Shown here piece by piece: positions 1 to 6,211 of a DNA stretch of 21,296 nt (its first letter is position 1; each line of letters begins with the position of its first letter). The notes below the pieces were generated by a model. It saw nothing but the letters and a program-made list of their open reading frames with translations, made no database searches and was not told the DNA's origin. Origin of the DNA: Bacteroidales bacterium (GTDB lineage: Bacteria; Bacteroidota; Bacteroidia; Bacteroidales; UBA932); assembly GCA_020026275.1 (NCBI GenBank), contig JAHHQQ010000027.1, forward strand, positions 1-21,296, read 5' to 3'. Position numbers and translations under genes: made by a program.

Positions 1-384
1 TTTCTGAGGCAGTCCTGAGGCTCCCTTGAATGTCCTTGTATTTATGGTGATTTTACCCCCTATGCGTTTATAACAACAGCTTTCCGACGAGAATCTAAAA
101 AAAACTTCCGGCCGATTCCTCTTACCACGTCTTCATCTTTAAATGAAGAAAGTATCATTGTACGGTAATCTGCCATGCCAATAATAAATAAGGTTGGTTG
201 CCAGAACGGGCATAAACTTCAGAAAAGGAAGGGAACTCGCCTGCAGGAAGAATCCGATGAGAAAATTGACCATATTGATACAACAAGAGGATGACTTTTG
301 GATCACCCTCTCCAGCTAAAAAATAGCTAAACAATAAACATCTCTACCTCATTTCGATGATGCGTCATTTGATTCCCATGACCA
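1..384. other. Left-edge stretch without a supported gene
   Basis: This stretch lies downstream of queF. I see no RNA gene and no convincing terminator. Two overlapping minus-strand frames are open: 139-273 (44 codons, very hydrophobic) and 60-176 (38 codons, charged). A third minus-strand frame over about 150-315 reads as plausible protein but has no good start. The overlap of three frames suggests either chance or the remains of a decayed gene, and nothing in them is recognisable. Confidence 0.5.
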
Positions 385-840
385 TTACTCGTGCCGGAGC
401 AGTCTTTCTTCGGCCATGCGTTCGTATTTTGTTCCTGGCCGGCCATAGTTGGCATACGGATAGATGGAGATGCCGCCGCGTGGAGTGAAGAGGCCGGTGA
501 CTTCGATGTATTTCGGGTCCATCAGACGGATGAGGTCTTTCATGATGATGTTCACGCAATCTTCGTGGAAGGCGCCGTGGTTTCTGAAACTGAAGAGGTA
601 GAGTTTGAGGCTCTTGCTTTCTACCATTTTGATGTCGGGCAGGTAGCTGATCCGGATTTCCGCGAAGTCGGGCTGTCCGGTGATTGGACATAGACTGGTA
701 AATTCCGGACAGTTGAAGCGTACCCAATAGTCGTTTTCGGGATGCTTGTTGTTGAAGGCTTCGAGCACTTCTGGTGCGTAGTCCTGTTTGTATTCCGTTT
801 TGTGGCCCAACAGGGAAAGCTGGTCTTTTAATTCTGTCAT
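385..840 (-). CDS. queF: QueF, NADPH-dependent 7-cyano-7-deazaguanine (preQ0) reductase, short type
   Basis: This enzyme reduces the nitrile of preQ0 to the aminomethyl group of preQ1 in the cytoplasm, the step before tRNA-guanine transglycosylation in queuosine synthesis. The 151-residue length fits the single-domain (B. subtilis-like) class. The catalytic cysteine motif CPITGQPD starts at residue 51, the QueF signature ESKSLK lies at 74-79, and the His-Glu pair that contacts substrate is at 92-93 (GAFHED). The frame is open further upstream to 939, but I chose the ATG at 838-840. It gives the normal family N-terminus and lies one base after the queC stop, so translation is probably coupled. 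Identification is firm. Confidence 0.95.
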   Translation of the reverse strand: MTELKDQLSLLGHKTEYKQDYAPEVLEAFNNKHPENDYWVRFNCPEFTSLCPITGQPDFAEIRISYLPDIKMVESKSLKLYLFSFRNHGAFHEDCVNIIMKDLIRLMDPKYIEVTGLFTPRGGISIYPYANYGRPGTKYERMAEERLLRHE

Positions 841-841
841 A

Positions 842-1507
842 TTATTTCTGGTTTGATTTTTCCGCAAGATATTTCTCATACCCCTCTCGACGTAGCTTGC
901 AGGCTGGACAATGTCCGCAGCCGTCTCCGGGAATGCCATTGTAGCAGGTGATGGTTTCGTGACGGATAATGTCCAGCACCCCTAGCTGATCGGCCAGGGC
1001 CCAGGTCGCCGCTTTGTCTATCCACATCAGGGGCGTGTGGATTACAAATTCATCATCCAGGGCCAGATTGAGCGTGACGTTGAGAGATTTGATGAAGCTG
1101 TCCCGGCAATCCGGATAGCCGCTGAAGTCGGTTTGGGACACCCCTGTCACGAGATGACGGATGCCGAGTTCTCGGGCGAAGACCGCCGCTATGCTGAGAA
1201 AGAACAGATTTCGACCGGGTACAAAGGTGTTGGGAACATTGTCGGCCGGTTTTTCCTGATCCATCGCCATTGAGGAATCCGTCAGGGCATTTTGTCCCAG
1301 TTTGCCGATGAAGGAAACGTCTTTTACATGAAATTCCACTCCGGCTTTCCGGGCGATGGCTGCCGCATACTCCACTTCCTGCTGGTGCTTCTGGCCATAA
1401 AGAAAGCTGAGGGCCACGACCCTTTCAAATTTGTTTTTTGCCCAGTAAAGACAAGTGGTGGAATCTTGTCCGCCACTGAATACCACAAGGGCTGCATTAT
1501 TCTGCAT
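842..1507 (-). CDS. queC: QueC, 7-cyano-7-deazaguanine synthase
   Basis: This ATP-dependent enzyme converts 7-carboxy-7-deazaguanine to preQ0 using ammonia, in the cytoplasm. The 221-residue protein has the PP-loop nucleotide-binding motif SGGQDS at 11-16. It also has a C-terminal zinc site with Cys188, Cys197, Cys200 and Cys203 (spacing C-x8-C-x2-C-x2-C). Length and both motifs match the family closely. It sits directly before queF, so product and substrate enzymes are adjacent, and 88 bases after the transporter gene. No promoter motif or terminator was found in that gap, so one transcript for all three genes is likely but not shown. The genes for the earlier steps (queD, queE) are not in the window. 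Confidence 0.95.
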   Translation of the reverse strand: MQNNAALVVFSGGQDSTTCLYWAKNKFERVVALSFLYGQKHQQEVEYAAAIARKAGVEFHVKDVSFIGKLGQNALTDSSMAMDQEKPADNVPNTFVPGRNLFFLSIAAVFARELGIRHLVTGVSQTDFSGYPDCRDSFIKSLNVTLNLALDDEFVIHTPLMWIDKAATWALADQLGVLDIIRHETITCYNGIPGDGCGHCPACKLRREGYEKYLAEKSNQK

Positions 1508-1595
1508 ACGATAAAATGAGTTAAGATGATTCTATAGAAGAGTCTGGTCGCCGCACCTGCTCGTCGTCAGGTCCGCCGGTTCCGCTCATTGACAT

Positions 1596-2276
1596 TCAGA
1601 TGTCCCGGACATTCCAAATGCTGTAGGATACGTCATTGTCATAGACGTCATTCTGGTCAATCTGCTTTACAAATTTCACGACACGACGTGTAATGGGCAG
1701 CATGACCACCTCATAGAGGGTCTTCAGGACAATCTGGATCATCATCATGGTCAGCAGTTCGTTCCATGCGATCAGACCGCCGAAGGCGATCGGAAAGAAA
1801 ATGAATGAATCGGCTGTTTCTCCAGCAATGGTAGAAACAATCGCCCGCAACGAGAAGTGCCGTCCATGATGGGCTATTTTCATTCTGCTCATCACGTAGG
1901 CATTCAGAAATGAGCCGAACAGAAATGCCGAAAGACTGGCTACGACGATACGTGGGGCCATGCCGAAGACAAAATTGAAATGTTCGCCTCCTTCCCAGAA
2001 CGGAGCTGGGGGCAGCTTGACTGCAATCAGTCCCAAGGACACGACGAAGAAGTTCATCAGAAAACCGCTCCAGATAATGAAACGGGCTTTCTTGAATCCC
2101 CAGACTTCTGCGATACAGTCGTTGATGATATAAGATACTGGAAAAACTATCACCCCTGCCGTAAGGGAGAGGCCGAAAATCTGAATCACCTTTGTTTCCA
2201 AAAGGTTGGCTGCAATGAGGCATACATTGAACAAGATGCCAAGCAGCATGAATGGTATGGATACTTTATCCTTCAT
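1596..2276 (-). CDS. VUT/YhhQ-family queuosine precursor transporter
   Basis: This predicted inner-membrane protein of 226 residues has about six hydrophobic segments. Family hallmarks are the NDCIAEVWG motif at 52-60, a later STIAGETADSF stretch and the LKTLYEVVMLPIT helix near the C-terminus. YhhQ-family members import preQ0/preQ1 or other queuosine precursors, and the neighbouring queC and queF support that role here. The frame is open upstream to 2351, but the ATG at 2274-2276 was chosen because the protein then begins at the usual MKDKVSIPF-type N-terminus. A -7 promoter element at 2349-2356 also overlaps the upstream ATG, which would lie outside the transcript. Which deazapurine it carries cannot be read from sequence. 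Confidence 0.88.
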   Translation of the reverse strand: MKDKVSIPFMLLGILFNVCLIAANLLETKVIQIFGLSLTAGVIVFPVSYIINDCIAEVWGFKKARFIIWSGFLMNFFVVSLGLIAVKLPPAPFWEGGEHFNFVFGMAPRIVVASLSAFLFGSFLNAYVMSRMKIAHHGRHFSLRAIVSTIAGETADSFIFFPIAFGGLIAWNELLTMMMIQIVLKTLYEVVMLPITRRVVKFVKQIDQNDVYDNDVSYSIWNVRDI

Positions 2277-2348
2277 ATTATTCCTGTTTTTATACGTGGT
2301 TGACCTAGAATACACGACCGACATCCATCGGTTTTGAAAATCGGGGCA

Positions 2349-2356
2349 CAAAGATA
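2349..2356 (-). promoter_or_regulatory. Bacteroidetes -7 element for the transporter-queC-queF genes
   Basis: On the minus strand this reads TATCTTTG, an exact match to TAnnTTTG. It would start a transcript near 2343, leaving a leader of about 66 bases before the transporter ATG at 2276. No clean TTTG -33 element lies at the usual 19-21 base spacing; the nearest is a weak TTG 23 bases upstream. The leader contains two short inverted repeats (2295-2298 with 2313-2316, and 2318-2321 with 2328-2331). Confidence 0.6.
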
Positions 2357-2624
2357 AGAATTTTTTTACAATATCATCTCAATTCATTTTTTTTAATGAT
2401 ATTGATTACATCCATTGGCAACTGAGTACCGCTTTCCTGCCAACGGCTCCTCTTGTCAATAAAAGCGGACAGGCCTTGGAAACGCGCCTTTACATTCTCC
2501 TGTTTTCTGGTTCCTGACCTTCTCGACAAGAGATCTGAGTCCTCTCTATGGAAATCTTCTCCTGTTCTCTCCGAAAACATGAGCAAGAAACAAGCGCAAT
2601 AAAAAATTGGCTGCCCTGCAATAA
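2357..2624. other. Intergenic region between the queuosine cluster and the YitT-family gene
   Basis: No gene is supported here. A 70-codon minus-strand frame at 2374-2586 ends at the promoter region. It has no family resemblance, an unusual composition and no ribosome binding site that I can see. The left end of the region contains the upstream part of the transporter promoter. Base composition drops from the GC-rich queuosine genes to the more AT-rich right side across this region. Confidence 0.5.
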
Positions 2625-2667
2625 AATTGAACCCCGAAAGTCGCCATCTGACTTTCGGGGTTCAATT
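2625..2667 (-). terminator. Rho-independent terminator of the YitT-family gene
   Basis: This is a perfect 18-bp inverted repeat. The left arm at 2625-2642 reads AATTGAACCCCGAAAGTC, the loop at 2643-2649 is 7 bases, and the right arm is at 2650-2667. On the minus strand the stem ends in a T-rich run (TTTTATT). It starts about 40 bases past the stop of the gene at 2708. The right side lacks a T run on the plus strand, so the function is mainly for minus-strand transcripts. Confidence 0.85.
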
Positions 2668-2707
2668 CACGCTGGCGGAACACTGTGTCCAACGAAAATG
2701 CACCAAG

Positions 2708-3622
2708 CTATGATTCAATAGATGATTTCTTTGACCTTCCGACTTTCAAGGTATCAAATCCCTCTCCGAAAACGCCAATAACAGCACTTTGAGAAACAAA
2801 TGCTTTCGGATCAATATCATGAATGATTCTGAAGATAGCATTGGACTGGCTTCCTTTTGCCAATACAAACATCACTTTCTGAGGATTTCCTGTATATAGT
2901 CCCTTTGCATCCAACATGGTGACACCACGGTGTAAAGCGTTGATCGCCTTTCCAATTTCCTCATACTTCTGTGATATAATAAAAAACTGGACAGAAGAGC
3001 GAGAAAAACTCATAATCTTGTCAATGACAAAACTAACGACATACAAAGTGACATATCCATAAACAACCTGCCCCCAGTCCTTGAGGACGAAATAGCTGCA
3101 AGTCACAATTGTCATATTGAGAATCATGATGATACGCCCCAAAGACACATCATGATATTTATTGATTATGGCCGCAATGATATCTGTTCCGCCAGAACTT
3201 CCATTGGCAGAAAATGCAATTCCTATCCCCGAGCCGCAAAGAGTCGCCCCCAAGACACAGGACATGAACACCTCATCCTTGACAAAGGAAATGCCATCAA
3301 AAAGCTGCTGGATTACAAGCAAGAAAAAAGTCAATGTAAACACAGCAAAAATCGTCTTGACACTAAATTTCCACCCGAGAATCTTTACAGAAAGAATGAG
3401 AAGAATGAAATTGATACAAAAATAAGTTACCTGAATAGGAAGCCCGGCAGCCCAATAAACAATAGATGCGATACCAGGAAGACCGCCAACAGTTATTTTA
3501 TTGGGAAGAAGAAATACTGTCCATCCTATACCATACAGTATCATTCCAAAAGCAATCAAAAGATAATCCTTGCACTCATGGAGTATTTTCTCTCTTGAAG
3601 TAGATAATGAACTATTTGCCAT
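2708..3622 (-). CDS. YitT family membrane protein with C-terminal DUF2179
   Basis: This 304-residue protein has five or six hydrophobic helices in residues 19-205. They include the conserved glycine-rich segment SSGGTDIIA with GGTD at 144-147. A soluble C-terminal DUF2179-type domain follows at about 215-295, with the typical pattern RGVTMLDAKGLYTG, then DIDPKAFV and GVFGEGF. The domain order and length are those of the YitT/DUF161 family. The molecular function of that family is unsettled, and a transport or signalling role at the inner membrane is only a guess. It is a single-gene unit with its own -7 element about 20 bases upstream of the start and its own terminator. It is divergent from the carbohydrate operon on the right, and no functional link to either neighbour is visible. 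Confidence 0.88.
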   Translation of the reverse strand: MANSSLSTSREKILHECKDYLLIAFGMILYGIGWTVFLLPNKITVGGLPGIASIVYWAAGLPIQVTYFCINFILLILSVKILGWKFSVKTIFAVFTLTFFLLVIQQLFDGISFVKDEVFMSCVLGATLCGSGIGIAFSANGSSGGTDIIAAIINKYHDVSLGRIIMILNMTIVTCSYFVLKDWGQVVYGYVTLYVVSFVIDKIMSFSRSSVQFFIISQKYEEIGKAINALHRGVTMLDAKGLYTGNPQKVMFVLAKGSQSNAIFRIIHDIDPKAFVSQSAVIGVFGEGFDTLKVGRSKKSSIES

Positions 3623-3648
3623 TTTTGAATAAGTTTTAAAAGCGCGGA

Positions 3649-3656
3649 CAAAGATA
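3649..3656 (-). promoter_or_regulatory. -7 element of the YitT-family gene
   Basis: The minus strand reads TATCTTTG, an exact TAnnTTTG match. It places the transcript start near 3642 and gives a leader of about 20 bases before the ATG at 3622. I found no good TTTG -33 element at the expected distance. Confidence 0.6.
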
Positions 3657-3737
3657 TATAATTTGAACTTACGTTATCCTCCTACCAATAATTATTACCG
3701 TTTTTCTCATTCAAGGAGACAAACGGACGAAGCGCTC

Positions 3738-3767
3738 CATTTCCACCCGGAATACCGGGTGGAAATG
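3738..3767. repeat. Perfect 13-bp hairpin in the divergent control region
   Basis: The arms CATTTCCACCCGG (3738-3750) and CCGGGTGGAAATG (3755-3767) are exact complements around a 4-base AATA loop. No T run follows on either strand and no gene ends nearby, so a simple terminator is not a good fit. A protein-binding palindrome or a leader structure is possible. Confidence 0.75.
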
Positions 3768-3886
3768 AAACTTTCTGAGATATTCCAATCAGAATTTTGG
3801 CATGGCAAAACCTCCTGCAAGCAACGCTCCACCTACTTTGAAAACAACATTATTTAACGCAAAAAATGCCATACAGACATATAGAA

Positions 3887-3932
3887 GGCATATATCAACT
3901 ACATTATATGTATATGATGAAGATATGATGCC
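3887..3932. promoter_or_regulatory. Candidate operator: imperfect inverted repeat upstream of the operon promoter
   Basis: GGCATATATC at 3887-3896 faces GATATGATGCC at 3922-3932; the arms match apart from one extra base. The centre lies about 40 bases upstream of the -7 element at 3953, a position typical for an activator site. The link to the regulator encoded at the right of the window is inference. Confidence 0.35.
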
Positions 3933-3952
3933 ATCAAAACTATTAAATCATT

Positions 3953-3960
3953 TAAATTTG
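3953..3960 (+). promoter_or_regulatory. -7 element of the polysaccharide utilisation operon
   Basis: TAAATTTG matches TAnnTTTG and lies 70 bases before the ATG at 4031. There is no TTTG at 19-21 bases upstream. A missing -33 element would fit a promoter that needs an activator. Confidence 0.5.
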
Positions 3961-4030
3961 TGAACAAATATATTCTATAATAGAAGTATCAGACAGACAA
4001 AAAAAAGAAAAACATAATAAAAATAACACC

Positions 4031-6178
4031 ATGAAGCATTATTTTCAATTGGCTTTCATTGCCACCTGCTTGACGATTGCCCCGTCATGCCAAGAGGAGC
4101 ATTACTCCGATACACGTTTCTCCGTATATGAGCACACCGGAGAAATGGCCTCAAAATTTTCATTTACAAAAACCGGAGGCAAACAAAACCTCCACCTGTA
4201 CTCTGGAACAGATTGGTCAGCAGAACCAGCCGACAAATGGATAACTATCACTCCAGATAACGGGAAAGGAGGAAAGAAATCTTCTCTTGAAATAACAGTT
4301 ACCGCCAACCGGCAACAAAATGCCAGATTCTCCCAAATCAATTTCATGACGAAAGGAGAAGTCAGACACACGATAAAGATTGAGCAGGCCGGCCAAACGG
4401 AAAATCTTCCAGATTTGCCAGCCACCCCTATTGCCGACATCCTTGACATCTCATTTCAAGAAGATGGTTCAGCCATCAACGCATCCGACAAATTCGGCCT
4501 CCAAATCGAAACCGTAGCAGGTGCTGAAATGATGGTCTACAACAATGCCGACTGGAAAAGAAATGTGGCTCATTTCAATCATCTTCCAGGTGAAAATACA
4601 GCAAGCGGATATTTCAAGGCAGATTATACAGGCAATACCAACGTAATTCAGGCATTGGAAGATGGACACTCCATGGAAATCGTATTCTGCAGTTCTTCCA
4701 AACCTGACGGTTCGAAAGAACTGAAAATGTTCAGTTCACATGAACAGGGAGGAACGGGTTTCCTCATCAGCAAGGACAACCATGGAAACTGCATCACCTT
4801 CTTGCCAAACATAAGCACCAACGGTCGCTCCAACTGGATTTGGACCACCTCAGGTATTGTACCCGAAGCTGGAAAATACTACCACGTCATTGGAGTCTGG
4901 GATAAAGAAAAGGAAAAGTCATTCATCTACGTGAATGGTGAATTGAAAGGTTCCGCGCCAGCTGCAGGTTCACTCGTACTCCCCAAATCAGATTGTCTCT
5001 GGTTTGGTATAGGCGTTGATGCCAGCGCCAACAGCGGACAAGGAGCCTGGGCAGGCGATATTGTATATGCAAAAGTCTACGATGCTGCACTTACTGCAGA
5101 AGAAGTGAAAGCAATCTATCAAGAAGAACACTGCGAAATAACTTCCGCCCCCTTTGATCTGAAAGACGTGGAATATTTGCAAGATTGCCAAATTCCAAAC
5201 GGATACCGTTATCATATTTATGCAAATGGATTCAAAAAAGACGACCAAATTATCCTCAGAGGAGCAAAACATCCAGAAGAAAAGACAAACTGTGACACCC
5301 GAATTGAAAATTGGGGAGCATCCGTCCGTTTTCCACATGACATGAAAAGCGGAGAATACAAAATGTTCGCCCTGCGTAACCAAACTGAACATCCTATCGG
5401 AATGGTCCGGATTGACATTGTCTCAGATGATAAAAATTTACGCCATACCGAATGCGTTGCACACAGATGTTACCACGAAAATGGAAGCCAAGACAAAACC
5501 TATCCAGAAAACTCTCTGGCGGCATTCAAACGAACCCAGGAACTTGGAATATGGGGAGCAGAAATAGATGTCTGGATTACTCGAGATGGAGAAGTGGTAG
5601 TCAACCACAATGCGACAGTTCCGACAGACCCGAAGAACCGCCGTCTGGAAGACTCCTACTATGCCGACCTTCAAGACATCAGGCTTTCAAATGGAGAAGC
5701 GCTCCCTACCCTTTCCTCTTTCCTCAAACAGATGAAAGCGAGACCAGGCCTGAAACTGGTGCTTGAAATCAAGACACACTCCAAACTTGAAGACAATCAG
5801 CGAGTTGTAGACAAATGTGTCCAAATGGTGAAAGATGCAGGACTGGAAGATCAAGTTACTTGGATAGCATTTAGCTACAGCAGCTGTATGCGAATTGCAG
5901 AACAGCTCCCCAAAGCCATCGTCTCCTATCTCGGCGGTGACCAGAGTCCGAAACGTTGTTTCTCAGATGGAATCAAAGGCATTGATTACGAAAAAGGACG
6001 TCTCAAAGATTCATGGATAAAAGAAGCACATGAATTAGGAATGAGCGTCAACGTATGGACTATCAATGACCAAGAATCCATGATGAAATTCATTGCCAAA
6101 GGGGCAGATTTTATAACGACCAATGATCCTGACGCATTGAAGAAATTGCTTGAAAAACCATTTATTTCAAAACAATAA
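4031..6178 (+). CDS. Surface lipoprotein with BACON, LamG-like and glycerophosphodiester phosphodiesterase domains
   Basis: The first operon gene encodes 715 residues. A lipoprotein signal ends at Cys20. A BACON domain, often a carbohydrate- or mucin-binding module in Bacteroidetes, spans about 36-122. A LamG/concanavalin-like domain spans about 140-366, and an unidentified beta-rich linker about 370-466. The GDPD domain covers about 472-712 and should hydrolyse glycerophosphodiesters to glycerol phosphate and an alcohol using a divalent metal. Its catalytic set is present: His478-Arg479, Glu493 (PEN), Glu511, Asp513, His526 and Glu579. Two positions deviate from the usual motifs: HRC instead of HRG, and HN instead of HD after the second histidine. 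The true substrate may be a phosphate-substituted glycan rather than free phospholipid head groups; that is inferred from the operon. The next start is 34 bases after the stop. Confidence 0.85.
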   Translation: MKHYFQLAFIATCLTIAPSCQEEHYSDTRFSVYEHTGEMASKFSFTKTGGKQNLHLYSGTDWSAEPADKWITITPDNGKGGKKSSLEITVTANRQQNARFSQINFMTKGEVRHTIKIEQAGQTENLPDLPATPIADILDISFQEDGSAINASDKFGLQIETVAGAEMMVYNNADWKRNVAHFNHLPGENTASGYFKADYTGNTNVIQALEDGHSMEIVFCSSSKPDGSKELKMFSSHEQGGTGFLISKDNHGNCITFLPNISTNGRSNWIWTTSGIVPEAGKYYHVIGVWDKEKEKSFIYVNGELKGSAPAAGSLVLPKSDCLWFGIGVDASANSGQGAWAGDIVYAKVYDAALTAEEVKAIYQEEHCEITSAPFDLKDVEYLQDCQIPNGYRYHIYANGFKKDDQIILRGAKHPEEKTNCDTRIENWGASVRFPHDMKSGEYKMFALRNQTEHPIGMVRIDIVSDDKNLRHTECVAHRCYHENGSQDKTYPENSLAAFKRTQELGIWGAEIDVWITRDGEVVVNHNATVPTDPKNRRLEDSYYADLQDIRLSNGEALPTLSSFLKQMKARPGLKLVLEIKTHSKLEDNQRVVDKCVQMVKDAGLEDQVTWIAFSYSSCMRIAEQLPKAIVSYLGGDQSPKRCFSDGIKGIDYEKGRLKDSWIKEAHELGMSVNVWTINDQESMMKFIAKGADFITTNDPDALKKLLEKPFISKQ

Positions 6179-6211
6179 TGAAGTAAATTTCATTAACAAC
6201 CTTTAAAATAT

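Larger units (their letters stand above)
3657..3952. other. Divergent control region between the YitT-family gene and the polysaccharide operon
   Basis: This is AT-rich and non-coding as far as I can tell. A 64-codon plus-strand frame at 3663-3857 spans a perfect hairpin and resembles nothing. It contains a 13-bp inverted repeat at 3738-3767 and, closer to the operon promoter, an imperfect inverted repeat at 3887-3896 and 3922-3932. It is the natural place for the operon's activator to bind. Confidence 0.6.

Noticed and set aside
60..176. 38-codon minus-strand frame near the left edge
   Set aside because: No ribosome binding site or family resemblance, and it overlaps another open frame; kept only as part of a possible decayed gene.
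314..328. Short palindrome AGCTA-N5-TAGCT downstream of queF as a terminator
   Set aside because: Only five base pairs, and its T run lies in the loop rather than after the stem.
1521..1595. 24-codon frame starting directly after the transporter stop (minus strand)
   Set aside because: Too short to judge, polar and low-complexity; the abutting stop and start may be chance.
2374..2586. 70-codon minus-strand frame upstream of the transporter gene
   Set aside because: No recognisable family, no visible ribosome binding site, odd charged composition, and its 3' end runs into the promoter region of the next gene.
3663..3857. 64-codon plus-strand frame in the divergent intergenic region
   Set aside because: It spans the perfect hairpin at 3738-3767, has no protein-like pattern and no promoter or ribosome binding site of its own.
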